A stretch of 64,000 nt of DNA from JAZPYZ01 sp045544455 (GTDB taxonomy: Bacteria; Bacillota; Clostridia; Oscillospirales; Acutalibacteraceae): the NCBI GenBank assembly GCA_045544455.1, contig JAZPYZ010000022.1, positions 1 to 64,000 of the forward strand, given 5' to 3'. The notes below the pieces were generated by a model. That model did no database searches, had not been told where the DNA came from, and saw nothing but the letters and a program-made list of their open reading frames with translations. Shown here in pieces: positions 35,413-43,087 of this stretch; position 1 is the first letter of the stretch, and each line of letters starts with the position of its first letter. The position numbers and the translations under genes were made by a program.

Positions 35413-35598
35413 TCAGTCGGTATCTCTCACGATCTTGCGAATGTGTTTTTCGGTTTTTTGGCGCGGTACCAGCATTTCGCGGCCGCACTGTACGCATTTC
35501 AACCGAAAATCCATGCCGATCCGCAACACTTCGAATCGGTTACCGCCGCACGGGTGCGGCTTTTTCATTTCCAACACGTCTCCGATGCGCACATCCAT
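35413..35598 (-). CDS. DUF951 small Cys-rich protein
   Basis: 61 residues. It matches the compact DUF951 pattern: LEMKKPHPCGGNRFEVLRIG, then DFRLKCVQCGREMLVPR. Three cysteines form a likely zinc-binding site. Function is unknown; the family is widespread in Firmicutes and often near ribosome-related genes. It is the first gene of the prfA-containing unit. Confidence 0.93.
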   Translation of the reverse strand: MDVRIGDVLEMKKPHPCGGNRFEVLRIGMDFRLKCVQCGREMLVPRQKTEKHIRKIVRDTD

Positions 35599-35642
35599 CG
35601 CGATGACTCCCTTCTGTATCCGGAACTTGATACATATAGTTT

Positions 35643-35672
35643 AGTATAGCATAGTCGGCGGTATTACCGCAA
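35643..35672 (-). promoter_or_regulatory. Sigma-A promoter for the DUF951-prfA operon
   Basis: On the minus strand, TTGCGG, 18 nt and TATACT lie about 45 nt before the DUF951 start. Confidence 0.55.
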
Positions 35673-35710
35673 GTGCTGTGTTAAATTTTTCCATAAAGGA
35701 GAACCGTGTC

Positions 35711-36460
35711 ATGTTATGCGTGATGGTCCTGTCCCCAACCGGCCGATACGGGCGAGTAACCACGGCGGTACGCACCTTGAACCACACCCCGTATCGATTG
35801 ATCGCGGTATCACCGCAAAAAGACGGCGGTATCGCGTGGGACAAGGTGCGCCGACACGTCGGTGACGACACACTGGTATTGCCGCGTGGTGTGGTGCCGC
35901 CGTCCCGATACGGGTTGCGCGTATTTACCGGCACGGCGTTGCGGCGAATCTGGATGCTGGCGGCGGCCGAAACCTTGCTTGCCCCCACACCACCGGCCAA
36001 GCGAACGGTCGCGCTATACGATGCGAACGCGCGGTATCCGTCGGTCGCGCTCGCGCTCGCGCCGCAGGTGGGTGAATTGTTGATCGTGACCGATCGGCGC
36101 GGCGGTTTTGATACGGTTTCGCGCACCCTCATGCACCGGTACGGGGCGGCGATCTCGTTTGTCGCGCCGGACACGGCCAAACACGCCTTGATCGGGGTGG
36201 CGCCGGCCGGTTTGACGGTAAACCTTCCGCGTCCGACCGTCACCTTGTCGGGTGCGCCGTGCGACCTATCCGGTGTGTTTGACGGGTATCTGCCGCCGCC
36301 GGCATTTTGTGTCGAAGACGCCACGCCGTCCCTCTACGATGCGTTGTATCAAGTCGCCTATCGGCGCGAACTCGCCGCTTGTGTGCCGGTGGCGGCGGTA
36401 TCGGGCACGAAATTGCTGTCGATTGCCGCGGCAGGTCTTGACATCGCACGGTCGGTTTAG
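35711..36460 (+). CDS. Hypothetical protein, divergent from DUF951
   Basis: 249 residues from the ATG at 35711, with AAAGGAG 9 nt upstream. No family is recognised. The sequence looks soluble and alternates beta strands with helices: VMVLSPTGRYGRV, LLIVTDRRGGFDTVSRTLMHRYG and ISFVAPDTAKHA suggest a Rossmann-like fold. Pro- and Arg-rich composition is higher than in the neighbours. The promoter of greA lies inside its last codons, so it is expressed with or just before greA-lysS. Confidence 0.65.
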   Translation: MLCVMVLSPTGRYGRVTTAVRTLNHTPYRLIAVSPQKDGGIAWDKVRRHVGDDTLVLPRGVVPPSRYGLRVFTGTALRRIWMLAAAETLLAPTPPAKRTVALYDANARYPSVALALAPQVGELLIVTDRRGGFDTVSRTLMHRYGAAISFVAPDTAKHALIGVAPAGLTVNLPRPTVTLSGAPCDLSGVFDGYLPPPAFCVEDATPSLYDALYQVAYRRELAACVPVAAVSGTKLLSIAAAGLDIARSV

Positions 36461-36466
36461 TATAAT
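36438..36466 (+). promoter_or_regulatory. Consensus sigma-A promoter for greA-lysS
   Basis: TTGACA, 17 nt and TATAAT match both consensus hexamers perfectly. It overlaps the 3' end of the gene at 35711 and lies 37 bp before the greA start. Confidence 0.9.
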
Positions 36467-36503
36467 ACCTTATAACTGTTGAAACGAAAGGGCAGATGAA
36501 AAG

Positions 36504-36980
36504 ATGGCAACCAAACAAACCGTCATCACCGACGAAGGGTTAAAGAAACTCGAACAGGAACTCGAATTTTTGAAAACCGTCAAACGTAAAGAAGTGGCGG
36601 AGAAGATCAAAGTGGCGTTGTCGTTCGGCGACTTGTCCGAAAACAGCGAATATGACGAAGCGAAAAACGATCAGGCGATTCTCGAAGGCCGGATTGCGGA
36701 AATCGAAAATCAACTGAAAAACGTGCGCGTGCTCGATGAAAGCGAACTCACCACCGAAAAGATCCATATCGGTTCGAAAATCAAGATCCAGGACATGGAC
36801 GATGACGAGGTGTACGAATATAAGATTGTCGGTTCGACCGAGTCCGATCCCGTAAAAGGCTTGATCTCGGATGAAGCGCCGGTGGGCAAAGGTCTACTGG
36901 ACCACAAGGTCGGCGACGTGGTAGAGATCGAAATTCCGAACGGACTGGCAAAATACAAAGTGTTAGAGATTTCGAAATAA
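36504..36980 (+). CDS. greA: Transcription elongation factor GreA
   Basis: 158 residues, full length. The N-terminal coiled coil (about 8-75, with LSFGDLSENSEYDEAK carrying the acidic tip residues) and the C-terminal FKBP-like domain (about 82-158) are complete. It stimulates transcript cleavage by backtracked RNA polymerase. It is followed by lysS after a short gap with a hairpin. Confidence 0.97.
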   Translation: MATKQTVITDEGLKKLEQELEFLKTVKRKEVAEKIKVALSFGDLSENSEYDEAKNDQAILEGRIAEIENQLKNVRVLDESELTTEKIHIGSKIKIQDMDDDEVYEYKIVGSTESDPVKGLISDEAPVGKGLLDHKVGDVVEIEIPNGLAKYKVLEISK

Positions 36981-36990
36981 TAACGGCCGT

Positions 36991-37018
36991 AAAACGGGTG
37001 CGATACGGCACCCGTTTT
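36991..37018 (+). terminator. Hairpin between greA and lysS
   Basis: AAAACGGGTGC and GCACCCGTTTT form an 11-bp stem with a 6-nt loop. The 3' T-run is only four bases, so it may be a partial terminator that lowers lysS expression relative to greA. Confidence 0.5.
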
Positions 37019-37038
37019 GGCTTTGAGGAGAGAACATC

Positions 37039-38550
37039 ATGAGCGAACAAACTGTACCGGTAACCGAAACGCCCGAAATGACCGAACAGCAGTTATCCGA
37101 ACTGTTGCAGGTGCGTCGGGACAAGCTGGCCGCGTTGAAAGAGGCCGGTTGTGATCCGTTTACCGTGACGAAATACGACGTGACCGCCCACAACGCGGAT
37201 ATCCGCGCGAATTTCGATGAGATGGACGGCACTACCGTGTCGATCGCCGGCCGGATGATGAGCCGCCGGATCATGGGTAAAGCGAGCTTTATGGATCTGC
37301 GTGACGGTACCGACCGCATGCAGGTGTACGTTCGTCGGGACGACGTCGGCGAAGACGTGTATGCCGGGTTTAAAAAATTCGACGTGGGCGATATTCTGGG
37401 TATCACCGGCACCGTGTTCCGCACCCAAAAAGGGGAAATTTCGGTACACGCGACCGGCGTGACGTTGTTGTCGAAATCGTTGTTGCCGTTACCGGAAAAA
37501 TTCCACGGACTGAGAGATACCGATATTCGGTATCGTCAACGGTATCTCGACCTGATCGTGAACCCGGAAGTGCGCGACACCTTTGTCAAACGTAGCCGGA
37601 TCATGAAAGAACTGCGCGCGTATCTCGACGATCGCGGATTCCTGGAGGTCGATACCCCCATTTTGGTGCCGTTGGAGATCGGGGCGGCGGCGCGCCCGTT
37701 TGCCACCCACCACAACACGCTCGATATGGATATGTATCTGCGGATCGAGACCGAACTGTACCTCAAACGGCTGATCGTCGGCGGTATGGAACGGGTGTAT
37801 GAAGTGGGGCGTATCTTCCGTAACGAAGGCATGGACACCAAACACAACCCGGAATTCACCACCATTGAGTTGTACCAAGCCTATACCGACTACAAAGGTA
37901 TGATGGATCTGGTGGAAGACATGTATCGCACCGTGACCAAAAACATCTGCGGCGACCTGACCATCACCTATCAAGGGACCGAGATCAACATGGACAAGTG
38001 GGAACGCCTGACCATGGTGGAAGCGGTTAAGAAATATGCCGGCGTGGACTATTATGACTGGGCATCGGACGAAGAAGCCCGTGCCATCGCGAAAGCCAAA
38101 CACGTGGACGTGCCGGCCGATGCGACAAAAGGCACCGTGTTGATCGAATTGTTTGACGAATACGTCGAGAAGAACTTGATTCAACCGACCTTTATCTACG
38201 ATTATCCGGTTGAAAACAGTCCGTTGGCGAAACGGAAACCCGACGAACCGGCGTTTACCGAACGGTTTGAGTATTTTATCAACGCGACCGAGTTCGGCAA
38301 CGCGTTCAGTGAACTCAACGATCCGATCGATCAAAAAGAACGGTTTGAGAAACAAGTTGCTGCCAAACGCGCCGAAGATCCGAATACCAAAGCGGAAGTG
38401 GATTATGACTACGTCACCGCGTTGGAATACGGCCTTGCGCCGACCGGCGGTTTAGGGTTCGGCGTGGACCGGTTGGTCATGTTGTTGACCGATTCGGCCT
38501 CCATCCGCGACGTGCTCCTGTTCCCCACCATGAAACCTCTTTCAGAGTAA
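37039..38550 (+). CDS. lysS: Lysyl-tRNA synthetase, class II
   Basis: 503 residues, the family norm. An N-terminal OB-fold domain (about 60-165) is followed by class II motifs: FLEVDTPIL, RIFRNEGMDTKHNPEFT, and GLGFGVDRLVMLLTDS near the end. It charges tRNA-Lys. GAGGAG precedes the ATG. No T-box leader is seen; expression probably comes from the greA promoter. Confidence 0.97.
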   Translation: MSEQTVPVTETPEMTEQQLSELLQVRRDKLAALKEAGCDPFTVTKYDVTAHNADIRANFDEMDGTTVSIAGRMMSRRIMGKASFMDLRDGTDRMQVYVRRDDVGEDVYAGFKKFDVGDILGITGTVFRTQKGEISVHATGVTLLSKSLLPLPEKFHGLRDTDIRYRQRYLDLIVNPEVRDTFVKRSRIMKELRAYLDDRGFLEVDTPILVPLEIGAAARPFATHHNTLDMDMYLRIETELYLKRLIVGGMERVYEVGRIFRNEGMDTKHNPEFTTIELYQAYTDYKGMMDLVEDMYRTVTKNICGDLTITYQGTEINMDKWERLTMVEAVKKYAGVDYYDWASDEEARAIAKAKHVDVPADATKGTVLIELFDEYVEKNLIQPTFIYDYPVENSPLAKRKPDEPAFTERFEYFINATEFGNAFSELNDPIDQKERFEKQVAAKRAEDPNTKAEVDYDYVTALEYGLAPTGGLGFGVDRLVMLLTDSASIRDVLLFPTMKPLSE

Positions 38551-38556
38551 AAACGT

Positions 38557-38594
38557 GCCGCAAACGCTTATTTCACAGCGTTTGCGGCTTTTTA
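38557..38594 (+). terminator. Terminator of greA-lysS
   Basis: GCCGCAAACGC and GCGTTTGCGGC form an 11-bp stem with a 10-nt loop, followed by TTTTTATT. Confidence 0.88.
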
Positions 38595-38609
38595 TTGCTT
38601 GCTTTTTTC

Positions 38610-38639
38610 TTTACAATCGCGGATGGGATATGCTATGAT
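38610..38639 (+). promoter_or_regulatory. Sigma-A promoter for the NahK-like kinase gene
   Basis: TTTACA, 18 nt and TATGAT lie about 75 nt before the start at 38716. Confidence 0.65.
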
Positions 38640-38715
38640 GAACTAAATTGACCGATGGGACGATGTTGCCGTTAAAATGCGGCGGGTTTCCCGGCAAAAC
38701 AAGGAGGAACACCTT

Positions 38716-39846
38716 ATGAAAACCGACGAGAAGAATACCGGCGTTTGTCCGCAACGTGCCTTGTCTGCTTTTCAATTAGACGGCGTGGTGGAAAATGTTG
38801 CGCGATACGGAAGCGGACTGATCAACGACACGTTTTTGGTTACCGTTCGCCAAGCAAACGGGAAAAGCCGGCGATTGATTTTGCAGCGGTTGAATCCACT
38901 TGTTTTCCCGAAACCCGAAGACGTTATGCACAATATTTTAGGGGTAACGTCGTTTCTGCGCGAACGAATCCTGGAACACGGCGGCGATCCGGAACGGGAA
39001 ACGTTAACGCTTCTGTTATCAAACGACAACCAGCCGTTTTGGGTGGATGAACAAGGGTTATACTGGCGAGGATACCTATTTATCGAAAGAACGACCAGTT
39101 ATGACCGGGTGGAGAATCCGGACGTGTTTTACCAAAGCGCGGTTGCGTTTGGGAACTTTCAGCGGTTGCTGGCCGATTATCCGGCCGCTACGCTTCATGA
39201 GACCATTCCCGGATTTCACGATACGCGAGCGCGGTTTAACATGTTTAAAACCGCGGTGGAACAAGACGTATGCGGCCGGGCTTCTTCGGTAAAAGAAGAG
39301 ATTGATTTTTACATGTCGCGCGAGAACGTCGCTCACGTGTTTGGGGACCTGTTGGATAAAGGCGAATTGCCGATTCGCGTGACGCATAACGATACCAAAC
39401 TCAACAACGTGCTGTTGGACAGCGACACGCGCCAAGGGGTTTGTGTGATCGATTTAGATACGGTGATGCCGGGCCTTGCGATGAACGATTTCGGCGATTC
39501 GATTCGATTTGGCGCCAACACCGCCGCCGAAGACGAACGCGATTTGGACAAGGTGTGGTGTGACCTGGCGTTGTTTGAAATCTATACCAAAGGGTTTATA
39601 GAAGGTTGCGGCGGCCGGTTGACCGAACCGGAAATCGACCTTCTACCGATGGGGGCCAAGATCATGACCTATGAATGTGGGTTGCGCTTTTTGACCGATT
39701 ATCTCCAAGGAGACGTGTATTTTAAAACACAACGGGAAGGTCAAAACCTGGATCGGGCACGCACCCATATGAAACTGGTGCAGGATATGGAAAACAAGTG
39801 GGAACAGATGGTCGCGATCGTGGATACCTATCGTGGTCAACGGTAA
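38716..39846 (+). CDS. APH-family sugar kinase, N-acetylhexosamine 1-kinase (NahK)-like
   Basis: 376 residues from the ATG at 38716, with AAGGAGG upstream. Kinase motifs of the aminoglycoside-phosphotransferase fold are clear: VTHNDTKLNNVLLDS (catalytic loop) and VIDLDTVMPGLAMNDFGDSIRFGAN (metal-binding DLDT). The RLNPLVFPKPEDVMHNI-like region and the overall layout match NahK-type kinases, which phosphorylate GlcNAc/GalNAc at C1 in host-glycan salvage (family knowledge). The CBM9-like gene 24 bp downstream supports a sugar role. The exact hexosamine cannot be read from sequence. Confidence 0.85.
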   Translation: MKTDEKNTGVCPQRALSAFQLDGVVENVARYGSGLINDTFLVTVRQANGKSRRLILQRLNPLVFPKPEDVMHNILGVTSFLRERILEHGGDPERETLTLLLSNDNQPFWVDEQGLYWRGYLFIERTTSYDRVENPDVFYQSAVAFGNFQRLLADYPAATLHETIPGFHDTRARFNMFKTAVEQDVCGRASSVKEEIDFYMSRENVAHVFGDLLDKGELPIRVTHNDTKLNNVLLDSDTRQGVCVIDLDTVMPGLAMNDFGDSIRFGANTAAEDERDLDKVWCDLALFEIYTKGFIEGCGGRLTEPEIDLLPMGAKIMTYECGLRFLTDYLQGDVYFKTQREGQNLDRARTHMKLVQDMENKWEQMVAIVDTYRGQR

Positions 39847-39870
39847 CGCACCGTCGTTTGGAGTAAGAGT

Positions 39871-40488
39871 ATGTTGTATCGTGTAAAACAGATTGCCGAC
39901 AGAGCCCTTGTGGAACAGTGCGAGCGCTTTGACATACAGCGCTACCAGTGGCACAGCAAACAAGAACCGCGCACCTACGGATGGATGGGATACCTGGACG
40001 GAGAGGGGTTGTTTGTGAAAATGGTTTGCGAGGAAACCAACCCCAAACGAGTATACACCCACCACAAAGATCCGGTTTATCGGGACAGTGCCATGGAAAT
40101 CTTTTTGGCGTTTTTAAAACCGCAAGAACCGTTAACCAACGCCTGTATGTACACCAATTTTGAAATCAACGCCAACGCTGCCATGTTGGCTAATTATGGG
40201 GCCGGTCGAGAACATCGGTGTTTTATTTCGGATGAACAGTATAAACAAACCGGTGTCACGGCCACCATACACGAAGACCGGTGGAGTGTAGAGGCGTTGT
40301 TTCCGGAATCGTATTTAAACGAGATTGGCGATTTTGAAGCGGTTAAAAAAGGGGCCGCGTTCTACTGTAATTTTTATAAAATCTCCGAATCGGACGAGAT
40401 TTTGCATTTTGGCAGTTATTCGCCGATAGCGAGTGAGACACCCAACTTTCATCTGCCGGTGTGTTTTGCCAAAGCGCGTATCGTATAA
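39871..40488 (+). CDS. CBM9-like carbohydrate-binding protein
   Basis: 205 residues with GGAG 7 nt before the ATG and no signal peptide. The pattern is that of stand-alone CBM9-like domains: DPVYRDSAMEIFLAF, YTNFEINANAAML and WSVEALFPESYL. Such proteins are common in the Clostridia, usually cytoplasmic and of unknown role. Its coupling to the NahK-like kinase suggests a role with phosphorylated or intracellular sugars (inference). Confidence 0.85.
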   Translation: MLYRVKQIADRALVEQCERFDIQRYQWHSKQEPRTYGWMGYLDGEGLFVKMVCEETNPKRVYTHHKDPVYRDSAMEIFLAFLKPQEPLTNACMYTNFEINANAAMLANYGAGREHRCFISDEQYKQTGVTATIHEDRWSVEALFPESYLNEIGDFEAVKKGAAFYCNFYKISESDEILHFGSYSPIASETPNFHLPVCFAKARIV

Positions 40489-40533
40489 CGGGTATGCGCT
40501 ATCGGCGACCGTAACACACCCGTGCATAAAACT

Positions 40534-40582
40534 ACATCAAAACCGGACGGTGACTGCGTGTGTCACCGTCCGGTTTTGATGT
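40534..40582. terminator. Long bidirectional terminator between convergent genes
   Basis: A perfect 21-bp stem at 40534-40554 and 40562-40582 with a 7-nt loop. The stem ends contain A/T runs on both sides, so it can stop both the CBM9-like gene and the lipoprotein gene. Confidence 0.85.
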
Positions 40583-40592
40583 GAGGGGACTG

Positions 40593-41312
40593 TCAAAACG
40601 TGAGCGTGCCTTGCACCCTGGTCATCTTGACAAACTGATATTTCGCCATGGTATACTGCCCGGACGTGCCGCCATCTCCTATGGAAAAGGAAATGTACGA
40701 TTCGCTGTTTCCGGCGTTCAACGTGCCAAGTTGTTCGTCAAACACGTCGATCGGCTCACCTATAACGCAGCTCTTGCTCGGCACATCATACGTTACCTCA
40801 CAATGACTTTGATGAATTAGATATTCGCAAGCAACGTCTGCATTGCACACATCTCGATACTCCGGTTTTAAATTAAAACTGATCCGTATACCAAAAAATG
40901 CGGTTGGTTCTCCAAAGGCATTTTCTTTCCAATCCACCCACTCGTACACTTCGAAATACTGCTCCCAGTTGTCGAGCGTAATCGCAACCTCGCCACCTGT
41001 TTTATCGCAACGCGAACACGCGCCGTTTACATAATTGTGTCCCAACGCCGAACCCTGAACATCGCCACACGAACAGATCGCCGGCTCCTCACACGTCGCG
41101 TCGGAATAGACGTGCGTGTGGGTGGTGGACGATTCTTCTTGGCTTGTCCTCTCACTTAGCGATGTGTTGATATCGGTTGCGCGATTGGTGGTGCTCAGGG
41201 TTATCGGTTGCCGGTCGGTGGTTTTGCCGGATGATATATCGGCTGCTTTATCACATGCCGACAACCCTATTAACAACCCAAGCCATACCGCTAATACCGC
41301 CACTCGCTTCAT
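40593..41312 (-). CDS. Lipoprotein with a Cys/His repeat of the clostridial surface-protein type
   Basis: 239 residues from the ATG at 41312, with GAGGAG upstream. The lipobox is LSAC at about residue 21. A Ser/Thr-rich linker is followed by a THTHVYSDATCEEPAICSCG segment and GSALGHNYVNGACSRCD (about 68-107). This His/Cys pattern occurs in many Clostridia surface proteins and may bind zinc. The C-terminal 125 residues are a beta-rich domain of unknown type, with two cysteines (DVCNADVACEYL). The role is unknown. Confidence 0.8.
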   Translation of the reverse strand: MKRVAVLAVWLGLLIGLSACDKAADISSGKTTDRQPITLSTTNRATDINTSLSERTSQEESSTTHTHVYSDATCEEPAICSCGDVQGSALGHNYVNGACSRCDKTGGEVAITLDNWEQYFEVYEWVDWKENAFGEPTAFFGIRISFNLKPEYRDVCNADVACEYLIHQSHCEVTYDVPSKSCVIGEPIDVFDEQLGTLNAGNSESYISFSIGDGGTSGQYTMAKYQFVKMTRVQGTLTF

Positions 41313-41346
41313 CGTTTCTCCTCCTCGCAAATCTCTTGCCATCCCC

Positions 41347-41375
41347 ATTATAACACAGGAGTTAACAGCCGGCAA
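41347..41375 (-). promoter_or_regulatory. Sigma-A promoter for the lipoprotein gene
   Basis: On the minus strand, TTGCCG, 17 nt and TATAAT lie about 35 nt before the start at 41312. Confidence 0.65.
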
Positions 41376-41391
41376 CCGGTGATGAAGCGGT

Positions 41392-41420
41392 TTGACACCT
41401 CTTGTTCTTTTTGGTATACT
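41392..41420 (+). promoter_or_regulatory. Sigma-A promoter for the YitT gene at 41459
   Basis: TTGACA, 17 nt and TATACT lie about 39 nt before the start codon. Confidence 0.8.
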
Positions 41421-41458
41421 GATGACATACGAATATAACAACGGGAGGACGATACGGC

Positions 41459-42340
41459 ATGAAACAAACGCGGCTATCCGAACTAAAAACGTTGCGTATC
41501 CAAAATTTCATCTGTTTGCTGGTAGCCGGTTTTATCAACGCGTTTGGCGTGATCATGTTTCTTGCGCCGGTCAAACTCTACGATAGCGGTATTTCGGGCA
41601 GTTCGATGCTGTTATCGCAACTCACCGACGGACACGTATCGTTATCGGTGTTTTTGTTGATTCTAAACGTGCCGTTGTTTTTATACGGACTAAAAAAACA
41701 AGGGGCGGCGTTTACCGTGTATTCCCTGTTTACGGTCGGGGTGTATTCCTTGTTCGCGTGGTTGATCACCGACGTATTGCCGATCGACGTGAGCATCGTA
41801 TCGCCGCTGGCCGGCAACGATTTGTTGCTGTGCGCGTTGTTTGGCGGCGTGATCTCCGGAATCGGGAGTGGGTTGACCATTCGGTTCGGCGGCGCGATCG
41901 ATGGGATCGAGGTTATGGCGGTGATCTTTGCCAAGAAACTGAACGTGACGGTCGGTACCTTTGTCATGATCTACAACGTGATTTTGTATGTGATCGCCGG
42001 TATTGCGCGGCACAGTTGGGTGTTGCCGTTGTATTCGATCATCGCGTATGGGGCGGCATTGAAGACCGTCGACTTTATCGTGGAAGGGTTTGACCGGTCG
42101 AAAGAAGTGATGATCATCACCGATACGCCGGACGAACTGATCGTGGCCTTGACCGAAACGTTTGGGCACGGCGCCACCAAGATCGCGGCCAAAGGCGGTT
42201 ATTCCAACAAGGATAAAGCGGTCATTTATTTCGTGGTCAACCGGTTCGAGATCTCGCGGATGCGCGAACTGGTCCACACGATCGATCCGGCGGCGTATCT
42301 CACCATCAGCGAAGTGGCGGATGTCTTTAAAGGACAATAA
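41459..42340 (+). CDS. YitT-family membrane protein (DUF161 and DUF2179)
   Basis: 293 residues with GGGAGG upstream. About five membrane helices (about 15-190) carry the YitT signatures DSGISGSSMLLSQL and GLTIRFGGAIDGIEVMAV. The C-terminal cytoplasmic DUF2179 domain (about 205-290) holds GATKIAAKGGYSNKDKAVIYFVV-like elements, shown by the core KGGYSNKDKAV. Function is undefined in the family; a small-ligand transporter or sensor is possible. A second, distant YitT gene lies at 51885. Confidence 0.92.
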   Translation: MKQTRLSELKTLRIQNFICLLVAGFINAFGVIMFLAPVKLYDSGISGSSMLLSQLTDGHVSLSVFLLILNVPLFLYGLKKQGAAFTVYSLFTVGVYSLFAWLITDVLPIDVSIVSPLAGNDLLLCALFGGVISGIGSGLTIRFGGAIDGIEVMAVIFAKKLNVTVGTFVMIYNVILYVIAGIARHSWVLPLYSIIAYGAALKTVDFIVEGFDRSKEVMIITDTPDELIVALTETFGHGATKIAAKGGYSNKDKAVIYFVVNRFEISRMRELVHTIDPAAYLTISEVADVFKGQ

Positions 42341-42351
42341 CACCAACCAAA

Positions 42352-42386
42352 AAAACCGGTTCGGCCCATGCCGAACATCTTTTTTT
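42352..42386. terminator. Bidirectional terminator between convergent genes
   Basis: GTTCGGC and GCCGAAC form a 7-bp stem with a 4-nt loop, flanked by an A-run on the left and a T-run on the right. It serves the YitT gene and the beta-helix gene. Confidence 0.75.
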
Positions 42387-42397
42387 AATGAAGATAC

Positions 42398-43072
42398 TTA
42401 TCGCGGTTGTTTTTGAGCGACTTCGCCTTGCTTTTTATAGATGCTGGCGGCCGGTACAAAACCGCGCGGCGCGGACAACGGATAAATCTGACTGTTGGCG
42501 CCGATGACGGTACCGGGATTGAGCACGCTGCCGCAACCGACTTCGACACAATCGCCGAGCATGGCACCCATCTTTTTCAGACCGGTTTCGATCTTTTCAT
42601 CTCCGACACGGATGGCGACCAGCGTTTTATCGCTTTTGACGTTCGAGGTGATCGAACCGGCACCCATATGCGACTTGAACCCTAAGATCGAGTCGCCGAC
42701 GTAGTTGTAATGCGGCACCTGCACGTTATCGAACAGGATGACGTTTTTAAGTTCGGTGGAGTTACCGACCACCGCGCCGGCACCGACCAACGCGTTACCG
42801 CGGATAAAGGCACCATGCCGCACTTCGGTTTCCGGCCCGATGATAACGTTCGCACCGATAAACGCGGTGGGCGCTACCTTCGCGGTGCGATGAATCCATA
42901 CGGTGGGGGCGGTTTGTTCGTATTCGTCCGCCGGCAAGGTCGCGCCGAGTTCGGTGATAAAAGCACCGATCTTCGGCAAAGCTTCCCACGGGTAGGTGGT
43001 CTGCGCCAACAGCGGCGCGGCCGCCGTGTGAGACAGGTCGTACAGACGGCTGGTTTCGAGTTGTGCTTTCAT
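42398..43072 (-). CDS. Left-handed beta-helix (hexapeptide repeat) protein, GlmU-C-terminal-like
   Basis: 224 residues. Hexapeptide repeats run from about residue 60 to 200 (IHRTAKVAPTAFIGANVIIG, GNALVGAGAVVGNST, LNPGTVIGANSQIYPL). The motif VPHYNYVGDSILG resembles the acetyltransferase end of GlmU, but the uridyltransferase half is absent. It may be a sugar-nucleotide-linked acyltransferase. The start is 15 bp after the mnmE stop, so it belongs to that operon. Confidence 0.85.
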   Translation of the reverse strand: MKAQLETSRLYDLSHTAAAPLLAQTTYPWEALPKIGAFITELGATLPADEYEQTAPTVWIHRTAKVAPTAFIGANVIIGPETEVRHGAFIRGNALVGAGAVVGNSTELKNVILFDNVQVPHYNYVGDSILGFKSHMGAGSITSNVKSDKTLVAIRVGDEKIETGLKKMGAMLGDCVEVGCGSVLNPGTVIGANSQIYPLSAPRGFVPAASIYKKQGEVAQKQPR

Positions 43073-43087
43073 AACAATGTCCTCCCT

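Noticed and set aside
37000..37039. T-box leader upstream of lysS, or of serS near 57290
   Set aside because: The gaps are too short (58 and 23 bp) and have no T-box core or specifier stem; only a small hairpin lies before lysS.
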